Shown: positions 50,769-62,697 of the stretch, one piece after another
Numbering within the stretch: the stretch's first letter is position 1
How the letters are laid out: every line of letters begins with the position of its first letter
Source of the DNA: Hemicordylus capensis
Taxonomy: Eukaryota; Chordata; Lepidosauria; Squamata; Cordylidae
DNA length: 64,000 nt
Direction of reading: 5' to 3'
Assembly (NCBI RefSeq): GCF_027244095.1
Contig: NC_069669.1
Location: 7,094,501 to 7,158,500, forward strand
The notes under the pieces: generated by a model
Seen by the model: only the letters and a program-made list of their open reading frames with translations
Databases searched by the model: none
What the model was told of the DNA's origin: nothing
Translations under genes and position numbers: made by a program

Positions 50769-52225
50769 CTGGCAATAGAAAAAAGGAAATCATTATTTGA
50801 CAAGCAAGAACACAATCTTACAGACAGGAAAATACACTGGGTGCAATCCAGAAAACACTAGTGTACATAATGTTTATTTTGTTAATCGGACTGAAATCCT
50901 ACAGTGAAATGCTTAGGTAGCACCTATCGCTTTCAATGGGACTTATGTACATGTAACTTCCTTACCAGTATTTTAAATTCTGTAATGAAGAGATGTAGAT
51001 TTTACAATGCTATATTAAACTAGGCTATGGTGGTAACTGCCATGGCTGTGATGGGGAATCTTTAAAATATAATTTCTTGAGCCTTTTTGTGAGATGGGAT
51101 GTACAACTGTTTCAATTAGCATCTGGCCTCCTATATACAGGCACTTTTAACAGCAATCAAAATGATAGCACTTTGGGCTTATGCTTTAAATAGTATTTAC
51201 TCTTTCTAAGAAGGAGTTATAATTACTATGAAGCACTGAAAAGAACCATGACCCAAAGGTGTTCACAAATAAAATAGTCAGACACAACAAATGAGATCCA
51301 GTTACCACTGATATTTCTCCCTCAGTGGTATTAACACCTATTCCTGCAGAGTGGTTATTACTATAGATGAAAAATAGCTACCTGGCAGGTGTTTAAATGG
51401 CCAGCAAGAGATAAAATAAAGACACCTATGGACACAAACTGGCAGGAGCCCTCTGGGAAGCAGAGGACACACGGACACACACACCCCCTGCATTTTAAAT
51501 TGCCACGTCAACAGTCTTTCCATAGATGAATTTATGATCTCTTTCCCAAGAGGTGTGAGCAAGGCCACTTTAATTACACTCTCTACACTTTATCCTCAGA
51601 CATTCCAGACAAAATGAACAAAATATTCTTCCTTTCAGTGCTAAGCAGCCTGACAATTGTACCTTGGACTCCTATACTGCCGTTATATAAACATATCAGT
51701 CTATTTCATTTGAGGACAGTAGAATCCTGCCAAGACGTCAGGCTAATGATCTGCGGTATATGAAATTTGTCTTCGAAAATGTCTGTTTCTTCCATACATT
51801 CCCCCGGAGATGCTTGCGTCATATGAGGCTTTCTTCCAACCCTGAATGAAAAACCTCCATCAGAGCTGGGGTCGTGCAGTGGCGAAGAGCGTGAGCTGGG
51901 AAGCCCCCAGTTCTTTTGCCAGGGACCCACAAACTTGGGCTTAACTCACTAACCAGACATCGTTTTGCTGTCACCCTCCTCTCCTTCCTCGATCCTTTTC
52001 TGGGACACAAGCAGAGGGCTTAGGAGAGAAGCGTGTCTTCTGACATTTGCACTGGGATATGGAGATGGTAAGAAACAGGGGGAGCCCTCTCCTCCTGCTC
52101 AGAGAGGATCCCTGCTGTTTCTTAGAAATGGCAGTGGAAAAGGAGCCTCTGAGGAGAGGAGCTCTGTGTGGTGCTGGGGGGGACATGCTGCTGGCAAGCG
52201 GATCTGTAGATGCCTGTCACTCACT

Positions 52226-52520
52226 TTAGGAACATAATGTTATATGCCTTGTACTGAGTCAGACCCTTGGTCCATCTAGCTCAGTATTGTCCACACAGAC
52301 TGGCGGTGGTTGCAGGCAGGAGTCTCTCTCAGCCAAGGAGGGAACAATGTGTAACCTTCTGCATCAAGCATGCAGATGCTCTTCCCAGAGCAGACCTATC
52401 CCCTAAATGGAATATTTCACAGTGCTCACACATGTAGTCTCCATCCAAAGGCCAATCAGGGTGGACCCTGCTTAGCAAAGGGACAATTCATGCTTGCTAC
52501 CACTAGGCCAGCTCTTCTCC
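52226..52520 (-). mobile_element. 5S/tRNA/CR1-tail chimeric SINE
   Basis: Tail TTAGGAACATAATG and CTTGTACTGAGTCAGACCC at the left, head CAGGGTGGACCCTGCTTAGC AAAGGGACAATTCATGCTTG at the right. Confidence 0.87.
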
Positions 52521-53136
52521 TTGAAGGAAGACTCTCTTCTTTCAGCTCTCCATCGTTAATATGGAGAGAACAATACTGCCAGCACAATGAGTGTGAAAGG
52601 TGCTATCATGAAAGGAACCATCTCCAGAGCTTTAAAATGCATATTTACGTTCAGAGAAGCTTCAACAGGATTATGATTTCTTGCTAGCTTTCTAGCTATC
52701 CAGGTTCAATTACAACATTTGATTATGCCTATTCCTTCTCTAAACTGACTGACAGCTTCACTGATTTCTTCCGTTCTCGTCTTCCTCATCTGCAAGGCCA
52801 GGATGAAGTAACTTATTACAAGGTTCCTACGCGAACATCACTTGCATGCGGCTGCTTGTGCCCCACATACACAAGACCACGCATGACAAAGTTGTGTGTG
52901 TCTCCTGCTCTGAGTTTAACCCCTGAGGGTCAGACACTGTGTCACTGCTTTGATACCTACCACTACTATTTATATACTGCTTTTCAACAAAGGTTTCTAA
53001 AGCGTTTACATAGAAAAATAATATATAAGATGGAAGATCCTAGCTCACATCTTCTCAAGGAAAGAGCAATCTTGCTTTCTTTCCAAATTGCACTCAGTTA
53101 CAAATCACAGCCAGCTATTAACGATTTACCTATGAC

Positions 53137-53272
53137 CACTGTTCTTTCTAACAGGGATTCCCAGATGTTGTTGACTACAACTCCCAGCATCCCCAGGTGC
53201 AATGGCTTTTGCTTGGGGATTCTGGGAGTTGTAGTCAACAACATCGGGGGATCCCTGTTAGAGGGAACACTG
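53137..53272. mobile_element. 136-bp fold-back MITE with perfect 8-bp TSD
   Basis: CACTGTTCTTTCTAACAGGG ATTCCCAGATG ... CCCTGTTAGAGGGAACACTG, flanked by CCTATGAC at 53129-53136 and 53273-53280. Same length as the copies at 10880 and 30388 although the terminal sequence is a different subfamily. Confidence 0.9.
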
Positions 53273-53525
53273 CCTATGACTATCAAGACCTTTACTATTT
53301 GTGAGGGATATTGCTGTGACACAGCGGCAAAGCAAGACTGGAGTGGGTCCTAAGACAAAAGGGGGAAATGGGCCCATGCCCACCCACCTCCATGCCATCT
53401 TCTTTGCAGAGGCCGGGGGGGGGGGGGAGAGAGTGAAGAGGAAGCTGTTGTTCAGCTCTCCCTCAGGGGCCCCGGGACATTTTCACCCTCATTGTACAAT
53501 TGTAGCTACACCCCTCCTGTGACAC

Positions 53526-54089
53526 ACATAGGAAGCTGCCTTATACAGAGTCAGACCATTGGTCCATCTTAGCTCAGTGCTGTCTACACTGACTGGTAGC
53601 GCCTCTCCAAGGTTACAGGCAGGAGTTTCTCCCAGCCCTACCTGGGACTTTTACACACAGCAGGCTTTACAGCAAACTCAAAGTTGTCCAAAAAAAACCC
53701 AACGCAAATAGCAGATTAAAAAAAACAAAACAAAACAAAACAAACCCTGGCTAAAAATCAGGCTACACTGTAACGCACAGTGAAAAACCCGAATTGTGTG
53801 TGAACTGCTCCCTGATAACTTGCAGGGACTTTGGTGTAAATCTGCCCGATATGTGAACGGACCCATTCCATTCTGGAAGAGATACGAGTTAAAAGGCTTT
53901 AAAAGCCCCGTGTGAAAAACTTCCTGCAGATGCTGCCAGGGATTGAACCTGGGACTTTCTGCTCTTCCATTGAGGAGAATATATCTTACAGTGCTCACAT
54001 GTAGTCTCCCATCCAAATGTAAACCAAGGTTGAGCTTGCTTAGCAAAGAGGACCATTCATGCTTGCTACCATAAGACCAGCTCTCCTCC
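53526..54089 (-). mobile_element. 5S/tRNA/CR1-tail SINE with internal insert
   Basis: Tail CACATAGGAAGCTGCCTTAT ACAG, then an insert at about 53650-53931, then the tRNA-derived GATGCTGCCAGGGATTGAAC CTGGG and the 5S-like CCCATCCAAATGTAAACC head. Confidence 0.85.
53650..53931. mobile_element. Probable inverted-repeat DNA element inside a SINE
   Basis: Ends CTTTTACACACAGCAGGCTT TA and TAAAAGCCCCGTGTGAAAAA C are imperfect inverted repeats. Part of a second copy (GTTTTTCACATGGGGCTTTT AAAGCCC) starts at 63941 and runs off the window. Class not assigned. Confidence 0.55.
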
Positions 54090-54114
54090 ACTCAATAATT
54101 GAAAGGGATGTTTA

Positions 54115-54440
54115 TCTATTTTCATTTATTTAGTACATTTATATTCCGCCCCATACAAAAAAGTCCTTGGGCAGTTTATTTATTTATTTTATTTAACTGT
54201 TTGTTTATTTATTTATTTATACTGCCCCAAATTTATTTCTCTGGGCAGTTTACAACAAAACAAAATAAATGACAACAGAAAAATTAAAACATTAGTTAAA
54301 AAGAAATGACAGCAGAAACCATAAACACATTATAACAAATTAAAATTTTAAAACAGTATTTTAAAGCAATGTTAAAACTGTTAAAGCAGTCTTTAATTAA
54401 AAGCCTGGGTGAACAGATGTGTCTTTAAGGATTTTTTTAA
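54115..54440 (-). mobile_element. L2-type LINE 3' fragment
   Basis: TTTATATTCCGCCCCATAC, CTCTGGGCAGTTTACAACAA and AGCAGGGAGTGCATTCCAAA ACTTCGGGGCAGC match the reversed L2 3' sequences at 4920-5100 and 34500-34600. Confidence 0.7.
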
Positions 54441-55407
54441 AAGTTGTCAGAGATAGGGAGGTTCTTATTTCAGCAGGGAGTGCATTCCAAAACTTCGGGG
54501 CAGCAATGAAGGCCCGTTTGATTGAAGTTGTGTGGTGTATAGCCATAAAGGACCTGATCACTACAAGCATTTATTGTGTAAGGAGGCTTGCAATTTTTGG
54601 GAGACCGATTGTTATTCTGGGACTGCAGAAGAGAGAGAAGTGTACTTTGCCACTGGGATACTTTTATTCCTACTTTTAGTTGTGAGTAGCCTTAGGGATC
54701 ATTTTAATTGAAAGGGGATATATAACTCTTTTAAGGACGACAAGCAAATTGGTAAAGCCCCATGAATTTCAAGTATTTATTAGCAGCCTGATCCAAACCA
54801 AGTTTACCAATAACTGTACTGATTTTGGTACAACTGCCAAGTTAGAACACTTAGCCCTGAAGCTTAAAATAAATATGGTCTGCAGACTGTTGCTGTTTTT
54901 AAATCAGTTTTTTAAAAAAATTACATCCTAGAGTTTATCGCTTGAGATTTGATACTGGAGAAAAGTAAACTCAATTTAAGCAAACAATTAACCTAACTGT
55001 ATATACATCCTCTCCCAAAAATGTGTTTTGAAGAATATTTTAAGCTAGAAAATATATACAATAATAAACTATATTGCATTCTCCTGATTTTTTCCTATAA
55101 TAACTTATGGCTGTATATTAAATGCCAACTAATTTTAGGAATTAAGTTCCTGTTCTACTTTTTTTGGTTTTTTGCACAAGAACAAAAGTCATTGCCAGAC
55201 TTGCCATTAGGCATCACCTCCTTCTAAAATTCAGGCTGGATTCAGGGCAGGTTGGTCCACCTCATATATCAAGGGCTAGTATTGCAGCATCAGGCTGAGA
55301 AATACTCAAGTAGCACCAAGTCATTCCCTCCTAACTTTTCATCTGAGGTCACTAGGATCTGTGGGCAAAAGTCTGCAAAGCCATTCGGAACAAATGGAGG
55401 CACATAC

Positions 55408-55709
55408 AGGAATATAGGAAGCTGCCTTCTACCGAGTCTGATCCTTGGTCCATCTAGTTCAGTATTATCTACCCAGACCGGCAGCAGCTTTTCCAAGGTT
55501 GCAGGCAGGAGTCTCTCTCAGCCCTGTCTTGGAGATGCTGCCAGGGAGCAAACTTGGGACCTTCTGCTCTTCCCAGGGTGGCACCATCCCCTAAGCGGAA
55601 TATCTTACAGTGCTCACACATCAAGTCTCCCATTCCTAGACAACCAGGGCGGACCCTGCTTACCCAAGGGGACAATTCATACTCACTACGGCACGACCAG
55701 CTCTCCTCT
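55408..55709 (-). mobile_element. 5S/tRNA/CR1-tail SINE, first copy of a local duplication
   Basis: Complete reversed copy with tail AGGAATATAGGAAGCTGCC. The 69 bp immediately outside the tail (55339-55407) recur outside the tail of the SINE at 56811. Confidence 0.87.
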
Positions 55710-56639
55710 CCTCTCCTAACATATTGTTGGCAAAGACATTTTTTGCTGATTTAAGCCAAATGTGGAAATCTCTCTCCCCCCCCGCCACTCCCGTGGTAGC
55801 TCAAGACCTCTTCGCACCGGAGGTAGGTGCACCTGCTGCCCACCTGCCTGCCCTTCCTGGCCCCACTTTTAAAAAGAAATCTTGCTGCCACCAGAGGCGA
55901 CTGCCTCGCCTCGCCTCACGGAAGAGCCACCCCAGCTCCTTTCTTACAACAAGTCTGGGCCGGGAGCTGATGTGTGGCCACTCACTCACTACTCCATGCT
56001 ATTGCAGCTCTGGGGTGTAAATCGACTGGTTTTTCAGCCCTCCCTGCAGGTCTCAGAAGATGAGGAGCAAAACTGGCTTTTGGCCAGTCGGTGAAGAATA
56101 CTTCAGATACCATCTCAGAACATTCTAAAAGAGAGTGTCCCGTTCTTGCTCTGGGATGAACATAAAGTCACAGAGAAAGCGGCGGTGTGTGTGGGTGTGT
56201 GTGTGTGGATCACACAGGAAAGACTTCCTGATTATATCTGACACAGAGGCTAAAAGGTATCACTGGAATCCAGGACAAGACCTCTTCTTACCACTTTGAC
56301 AAGCTTTTATTTGTGCCTTTATTATCATTAGTACAGTAATTTTTATTTGAAATAATATATTATACTTCACTTAAGGCACAGGCTCAGTGTTTGAACAGTC
56401 ACCCTTTGATGTGGAGGACAACTGTTGAAGCTTGCCAATGGAAACAAATGATTTTAAGTAATGAGCAATTCACCTTTCAGAAAGATCTTTCAAAACCAAA
56501 TTGTTGCAATTAGGAATACAATAAGCAATTCAAGTGGACTGCAGTGCCAAACTTTTGTATCTGGTATGTGGTTGTGAAATCTACCTGCTTAGTACAATGA
56601 ACAAGCCAGAAATACTGGTGCTTGTTTTACAATTAACAG

Positions 56640-57075
56640 AAATGCAGGAAGCTGCCCCATACTGAGTCAGATCACTGCTCCATCAAGCTCAGTGTCATCT
56701 ACACTGACTGGCAGCAGCTCTCCACGGTTTCAGGCAGGCGTCTCATCTGAGGTCACTATGATCAGTGGGCGAAAATCTGCAAAGCCATTCAGAGCAAACA
56801 GAAGCACATATAGGAACACAGAAAGCTGCTTTCTACCGAGTCAGACCATTGGTCCATCTAGCTCAGTATTGTCTACACAGACAGGCAGCATCTTCTCCAA
56901 GGATGATGCCAGGGAGTGAACTGCATGCAAAGCAGATGCTCTTCCACTGAGCCATGCCCCATCCCCTAAGGGGACTAACTTATGGTGCTCACACAGAGTC
57001 TCCCATCCAAATGCAAACCAAGGTTGACCCTGTTTAGCAAAGGGGACAATTCATGCTCGCTACCACAACACCTCC
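56640..57075 (-). mobile_element. Two chimeric-SINE pieces around a duplicated flank
   Basis: A tail-middle fragment (56640-56742), then 68 bp of shared flank (56743-56810: TCATCTGAGGTCACTATGAT C...GAAGCACATA), then a second SINE with a shortened middle (56811-57075). The second SINE and flank correspond to 55339-55709. Confidence 0.8.
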
Positions 57076-58084
57076 TACAGTATGGATTCAGAAAAATACA
57101 CACACATCTGATGCCTCAAGTCTATTGGAAGGACGAGTGTTGTCAAAACAGCTGCTGCCAAAAATGCAAAGTATATGAGACAAGCAGAAATTCTATTAGT
57201 TATGGGGATTAGCAAAATGTTTCCCATTGCCAGAAATGGAATACAAGCCTTGTGCAGGCTCCAGTGTGGGATTTATGCCCCAAACAATTTAATAATGACA
57301 ATTCTCCATGTAGAGTGAAAGAAATGGTAATGCAAATATGCTCAAAGGCAGGGGCTGGCAGGGGGGACACATATTGTCAAGTAACTATTTCTTCTCTCCC
57401 CCTGCCCATTTCTGTAAGAACTCTAATAATATAATCTAATATAATGAGATTCATAATCTCATATTCTTAAACACAAACTCCATCACAAAGCAAAATGCTC
57501 TGTTGCACAGTTCTATTAAAATCTAATAAAGTGTTCACCAGGATAATGTATATATACCCATGCTAACGCAAATTTGAACTTTATGCATATAGCGACCATA
57601 AAATTAAGATCATCTCGAGCCAAAGACAGCACCCTGGTGGATTTAGATTTCATTTGCTTGGCAATGCCGAAAATGTCCTATGGGAACTCTGGATGGCCTC
57701 ACCCTGGACTCCTTAAGTGGCAAATTAAACCATGGATTTTTTTGTTGCGCCTTTGAAGGGGCCGGATGCTATAGTAGGCCATGGCTGCTTGGCGGGAGGC
57801 AGGGTCAGGGTCTGAGTTGCACTTTGCTCTTGTGTTGGTTGTTGCTTGGATTTTTGTATATTTTGAGCGTTTTTTAAATTACTGCAAGTCATCCTAAGAT
57901 TTGCTCTATCAAGAAAGACAGGATAAGTGTTTTGAAACAAAACAAACATAAATAACTGGCACTTCCACCCCATCTTTCAACTCAAAAGCCCTCATGGAGT
58001 TTGACAGGCTTTATTTCCAGATAAGCATGCACAGCTTGCAGCTTAGAAACATAGGAAACACCATTGGTCCATCTAGCCAGTATG

Positions 58085-58252
58085 GCCTACCCTGCTAACT
58101 GAGCAAAGAGAAACCATTTTAAGTGGTGATCCAGTTGCAGGGGGAGAGCAACTGGCCTTATCCATTCCCAGCACAGCATCCCTCCAGTGGCTGTTAGATA
58201 ACTGCCTTAGTTTCTTTTTGGAATGTGAGCATTTTGGGGACAGGATTCATTG
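58085..58252 (+). mobile_element. L2-type 3'-tail repeat fragment
   Basis: CCTGCTAACTGAGCAAAGAG, GAGCAACTGGCCTTATCC and GGAATGTGAGCATTTTGGGG. Truncated where the RTE LINE begins. Confidence 0.7.
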
Positions 58253-58255
58253 ACT

Positions 58256-59290
58256 GATTAAGTGCCGTCAAGTTGGTGTCGACTCTTAGCGACCACATAG
58301 ATAGATTCTCTCCAGGATGCTCTGTCTTCAACTTGGCCTTGAAGGTCTCTCAGAGGTGCATTCATTGCTGTCATAATCAAGCCCATCCACTTTGCTGCTG
58401 GTCATCCTCTTCTTCTCTTGCCTTCAACTCTTTCCAGTATTATGGACTTCACAAGGGAGCTGGGTTTTCAGATAATGTGTCCACCAAGCTATCCACCATT
58501 TCAATGTCTTCATTATCAATTCTGAAGTTGGTTGCTGTACCCGTTGTCATTAGTTTAGTCTTCTTTACATTTAGTCATAGTTCCCATTTTTCACTGTGCT
58601 CCTTGACTTTCACTACTATTGCCTGCAGATCATCCACATCCTCAGCTATAAGTGTGGTGTCATCAGCGTAGCACAAGTTATTGATGTTTCTTCCTCCAAT
58701 TTTAAAGCCACACTCATCTTCTTCCAATCCAGCTTCTCTCAGTATATATTTTCCTAAGGATATTCCACAACTTGACATGGTCAATGCAATCAAAGGCTTT
58801 TTTGTAGTCAATAAAGCATATATTGGCTTCTTTTTAGTATTTTTTGGCTTTCTCAATTATCCAGCTTGCATCAGCAATAATGTCTCTTGTTGCTCAGGCT
58901 TTTCTGAAACCAGCTTGGACATACAGTAGTTCCCTTTCCACGTAGGGCTCTAATCTGCGTTGGATGATCCTGAGCATTATTTTGCTAGCATGTGAAATTA
59001 AGGATATTGTGTGATGGTTAGCGCAATCTGTTAGGTCTCCTTTCTTTGGTATGGGTATGTAGACTCTTCTTCCAATCTGTTGGCCACTGTGTCATTCACC
59101 AAATTTGCTGGCATAAGTTTGGTTAGAGCCTTGACTAATTCTTCTGTAGCTATTCCATCAATTCCTGTAGCCTTCCAACTTGGTAATGATCAGAGTGCTG
59201 ATCTAACTTCATCTTCCCGTACTAGAAGTTCTTGCAAGTAGAGAATATCGTCTAGAGTATCTTGGATTTTGACAGTGGTTGAAGAGTGGT
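58256..59290 (-). mobile_element. RTE/Bov-B-type LINE, 5'-truncated and decayed
   Basis: The minus-strand frame gives GGRNINNLCYADDTTLIAED VDDLQAIVVKVKEHSEKWEL, the reverse-transcriptase active-site block of RTE-clade LINEs (YADD), followed by KKTKLMTTGTATNFRIDNED-type sequence after a stop. Its 3' end, GTGGTCGCTAAGAGTCGACA CCAACTTGACGGCAC, matches the tail of the Sauria SINEs in this window. Stops and frame breaks show it is inactive. Confidence 0.88.
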
Positions 59291-59307
59291 TTATAAATAT
59301 CCGTAGT

Positions 59308-59455
59308 ACCCTAATTGGCAGCAGCTTTCCAAGGTTCCAGTCTCTCCAAGCCCTACCTGGAGACGCTGCCAGGGATTGAAGCTGGGACCTTCTGCATGCC
59401 AAACGCTCTACCACTGGGACGCTCTACCACTGAGCTACAGCCCCACCCTTAAAGC
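59308..59455 (-). mobile_element. tRNA-part chimeric SINE fragment
   Basis: GGCAGCAGCTTTCCAAGG, GCCAGGGATTGAAGCTGGGA CCTTCTGCATGCC and CTCTACCACTGAGCTACAGC CCCACCC. A 14-bp piece (CGCTCTACCACTGG) is duplicated. Confidence 0.8.
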
Positions 59456-60594
59456 TACAATGTGAAGCATTCTTAGAAATAAGTTCAATTTATTTCAGTG
59501 CAGTTTATTGCCGGAGGGGAAAATAAATTAAAATCAGGGTATAAGAAATATAGTCAGTTTCAAGGTAATTTTCCATCAAAAGTATTCTGTTCATTTGTGC
59601 ATCAATCACTACAATCAGTCTGTTTGAGGCATGTCAGTATGAAACTGTTCAAATTCCAGAAAGAATTTCCAGGCTCATTAGCTTCAGTCAAAAGACTCTA
59701 TTCAGTGCATTTTCATTAGCGAAGTATTTGCGTGACAGAAGTGACTCCCCTTGTTAATAATTCATTTGGCTTTAGCAAAACAGGAAAGAGCCATATTTAT
59801 AGACGGATTCTCTACAGCAGCATGCCAAATTCAGGACATCAAGTCAAATCCAACCCACCACATCAGAGTATATGGTGCTTGAATGCATAACAGCAAATCT
59901 TAAGAAAAACCGCTTGTTCATCTTTAAGCTGCGCAATACACTCTGGAGAAGCAACACATTTTAATTCAGGTTTTAATCGGATTTGAATGGTAGAGCAGAT
60001 GAAAATAAAAAGGAATTATTAAATATATTAAGGTGACCCATATTTATGAAAGCTGTTAGACTTAAAGATAATATTACTTGGTATCTCTAGAACAAAGGTG
60101 CACTGTTTGGGGTTTTTTTGGAGCCTGGACCTAAAGGCCTTTGGAGGGGGCCCCCATGCTGGAGGCCACCCCCCCCTTCCACTGCAAGTTAAGCATCATC
60201 CCCTCCCCCACACAACATATTTTTAACACTTGGGATATATTTATGCAAATATGCACTAGCAGAAACATTCCAACACACAACTTAACATATTCCAATCCCA
60301 CATTTTTCTTTCCCCGCTGCCCCCTCTGTTGCTAAAGCACCCGGCATAGGTCATAATCACATTCGGCCGCCTGGCATAGTGCAGGACAGCAGTAACCACA
60401 CCATGTGGGACAGTCTAAAGAGGATTTGGGCACCCCCCAGGTGGTGTGGAGGCCCTGGACTTCAAGCCGAAGTCCAGGGGCACCACTGCTCTAAAGTGTT
60501 TTTCCTGAGAACTCTAAGCACTTCATGTATATTAGTAATCCATACAGGAGTTCCCAATCTTTTATAAAGAAAAGTACCCCATAGCTCATAGGAA

Positions 60595-60965
60595 CATAAG
60601 AACAGCCCTGCTGGATCAGGCCCAAGGCCCATCTAGCATCTTGTTTCCCACAGTGGCCTGCCAGATGCCACTGGGAGCCTACAGGTAGGAGTTGAAAGGG
60701 GCATGCCCTCTCTCCAGTTGTTACTCCCCTGCAACTGGTATTCAGAGGCATCCTGCCTCTGAGGCTGGAAGTGGCTTATAGCCCTCAGACTAGTAGCCAT
60801 TGATAGACCTCTCCTCCATGAAGTCATCCAAACCCCTCTTAAAGCCATCCAGGTTGTTGGCTGTCACCACATCTTGTGCCAGAGAATTCCACAAGTTGAT
60901 TATACGTCATGTGAAAAAGTACTTCCTTTTGTTGGTCTGAAATTTCTTGGCTCAGGTACCCCCCA
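60595..60965 (-). mobile_element. CR1 LINE 3' end, minus strand
   Basis: AACATAAGAACAGCCCTGCT GGATCAGGCCCAAGGCCCAT CTAGCATC through CTCATCC-type 3' UTR to AAGCCATCCAGG and GAGAATTCCACAAGTTG. A well-preserved reference for comparing the SINE tails. Confidence 0.88.
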
Positions 60966-60999
60966 GAGTGTGAGTGTGTGTGAGAGAGAGCGAGAGAGC

Positions 61000-62580
61000 G
61001 CACATGCACAAATTTAAATATTACAGTTTTGAGACAAGCTACCCCAGTCATGGCTTACATCCAGACTAAGTTACTCATAAATACTCCTACTGAAATTAAT
61101 GGGACAAGTCCTACTAACTTCAATGGGAATACTCAGGGCTAATTTTCTGAAAGCCTGTCAATCAGGCTGAGGAGACGGGTATGCTGAGCTTCAGCACCTA
61201 GCTAGCCAATCAGGAACAGAGGAGGAGGCGCTTCACCCTCCTCCCTCTTCTGGTGATCCTTAGATGGGGAACAAATAGCGCGGCTGAAGTCTGGGGAAAC
61301 AGGAGGCCTCCAAGTACCCCCCCGAGAGCCCTTCAAGTCCCCCTAGGGACACTAGCCCTTCAAGAACCCTTAGGGGCACTAGAGGTTCCCACTTTGTTGG
61401 GAAGCTCCGCCATACAGCGATCCTTTAAGGTATTAAAAGATCTAATGCAGATAATAATGGATATATGGAGTTGCGGCTGAGAGAGTTCAGGGAGTCTATG
61501 GCTGAGGTGGGGACCAAAGCACATAGCTTATAAGCACAACACTATGCGACCTCTCCACAAAATTACCATCCATAGCTTCTGGGCTGGCTAGGAAGGGCAT
61601 CCCAAAGCTCCAGGTGACTGCACTAAAAGTCCTGCTCCCAATATTTGGCGGTTTTCCTTAAGGTAACCAGGTTAGAGGGAACAAGACCTGACCCAATGAC
61701 GACAAGCAATGCAAAGGGTCATGGGAGGGGGGCGGCTTCTAAAAACAGCCTTATTTATCTGGATGGAACAGCTCTCATTATAGCAAAGTCTTATACAAGA
61801 AAAGAAAGTGTATCGTTTGATATTCCAATTCGTCTTGTAGCATGTTCTGCTCAGCTTCTGAAGGAGGTACTGTATTATGAAACGTGTCATCTAGATGTCC
61901 AGCTGCAGTTTGCAGCAGGTGGATATTATAAACATTGTGGTTTACAGTGCGAGATTCACTGGCATGTGTATACATCTCAAAGCAATAAGAAACAAAAGGT
62001 AGCAGAACATCGGTTCTCTTTTCTCTTAAAGCAACCCCGGCTGTTTAGTTCTTTAAAAGTGTACGAGCTTCTTTCCACGGACATCTTCATCATCATTATA
62101 TGTGAAGTTATGATGCCACTGAGCAAAAACCAGAGCTGGCAATCAATATAGCCCTGACTAAGGCTTTGGCACAAGGACTGCAGTGAGCTATTGCAAAGCT
62201 GTGCGGCGGCGAGGGAGAGCTCCTTCCATCTCCCCTCCTCCCTCCTTCCCTCTCTGCACAGAGAAAGGCCCATAACGGACTACAGACGGAGGCGTGCAGT
62301 CATTTGGGAGCTGGAAGGAGCTCTCCCTCACTGCCCCCGCAGCGGCCTTGCTTTAAAGGTAAAAGGGGGAACTTTCCCCCCGCTGTGCAGCCATTGCTGC
62401 CACCGTCCCTCCCCTTTAAATAAGGGGAGGGACTTTCCCTTCACCACCCCTATCCTCACTGCGGTGGTAGAAGCAACAAATCCTTGGCCGCCTACAGGAA
62501 GCAAAAGGCTTAATCGGCCCGACACAGAGACTGAAATTTCACATCAACCCAATGTGCCAGCAAGCACTTCCTGCATCAGG
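61000..62580. other. Unassigned upstream sequence with a 168-codon open frame
   Basis: The frame 61645-62151 (plus strand) has no recognisable domain, no homologue I know and an ordinary composition; I treat it as chance. The 62190-62520 stretch is purine/pyrimidine-rich with GGGGAGGGAC repeats. No gene is supported. Confidence 0.35.
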
Positions 62581-62582
62581 GT

Positions 62583-62697
62583 CTGTTAGATGTTGCTGAC
62601 TACAACTCCCATCATCCCCTGTCAAAGGCCACTGCAGCTGGGGATGCTGGGAGTTGTAGTCAACAACATCTGGGACACTGGTTACAGGGAACACTGG
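62583..62697. mobile_element. Fold-back MITE, eroded left end
   Basis: GCTGACTACAACTCCCATCA TCCCC and GGGAGTTGTAGTCAACAACA TCTGGG arms, right end GGTTACAGGGAACACTGG. Same family as 53137-53272. Confidence 0.7.

Noticed and set aside
61645-62151. 168-codon plus-strand open frame, considered as a gene
   Set aside because: No family resemblance, no splice or start context of note, and composition like its surroundings.
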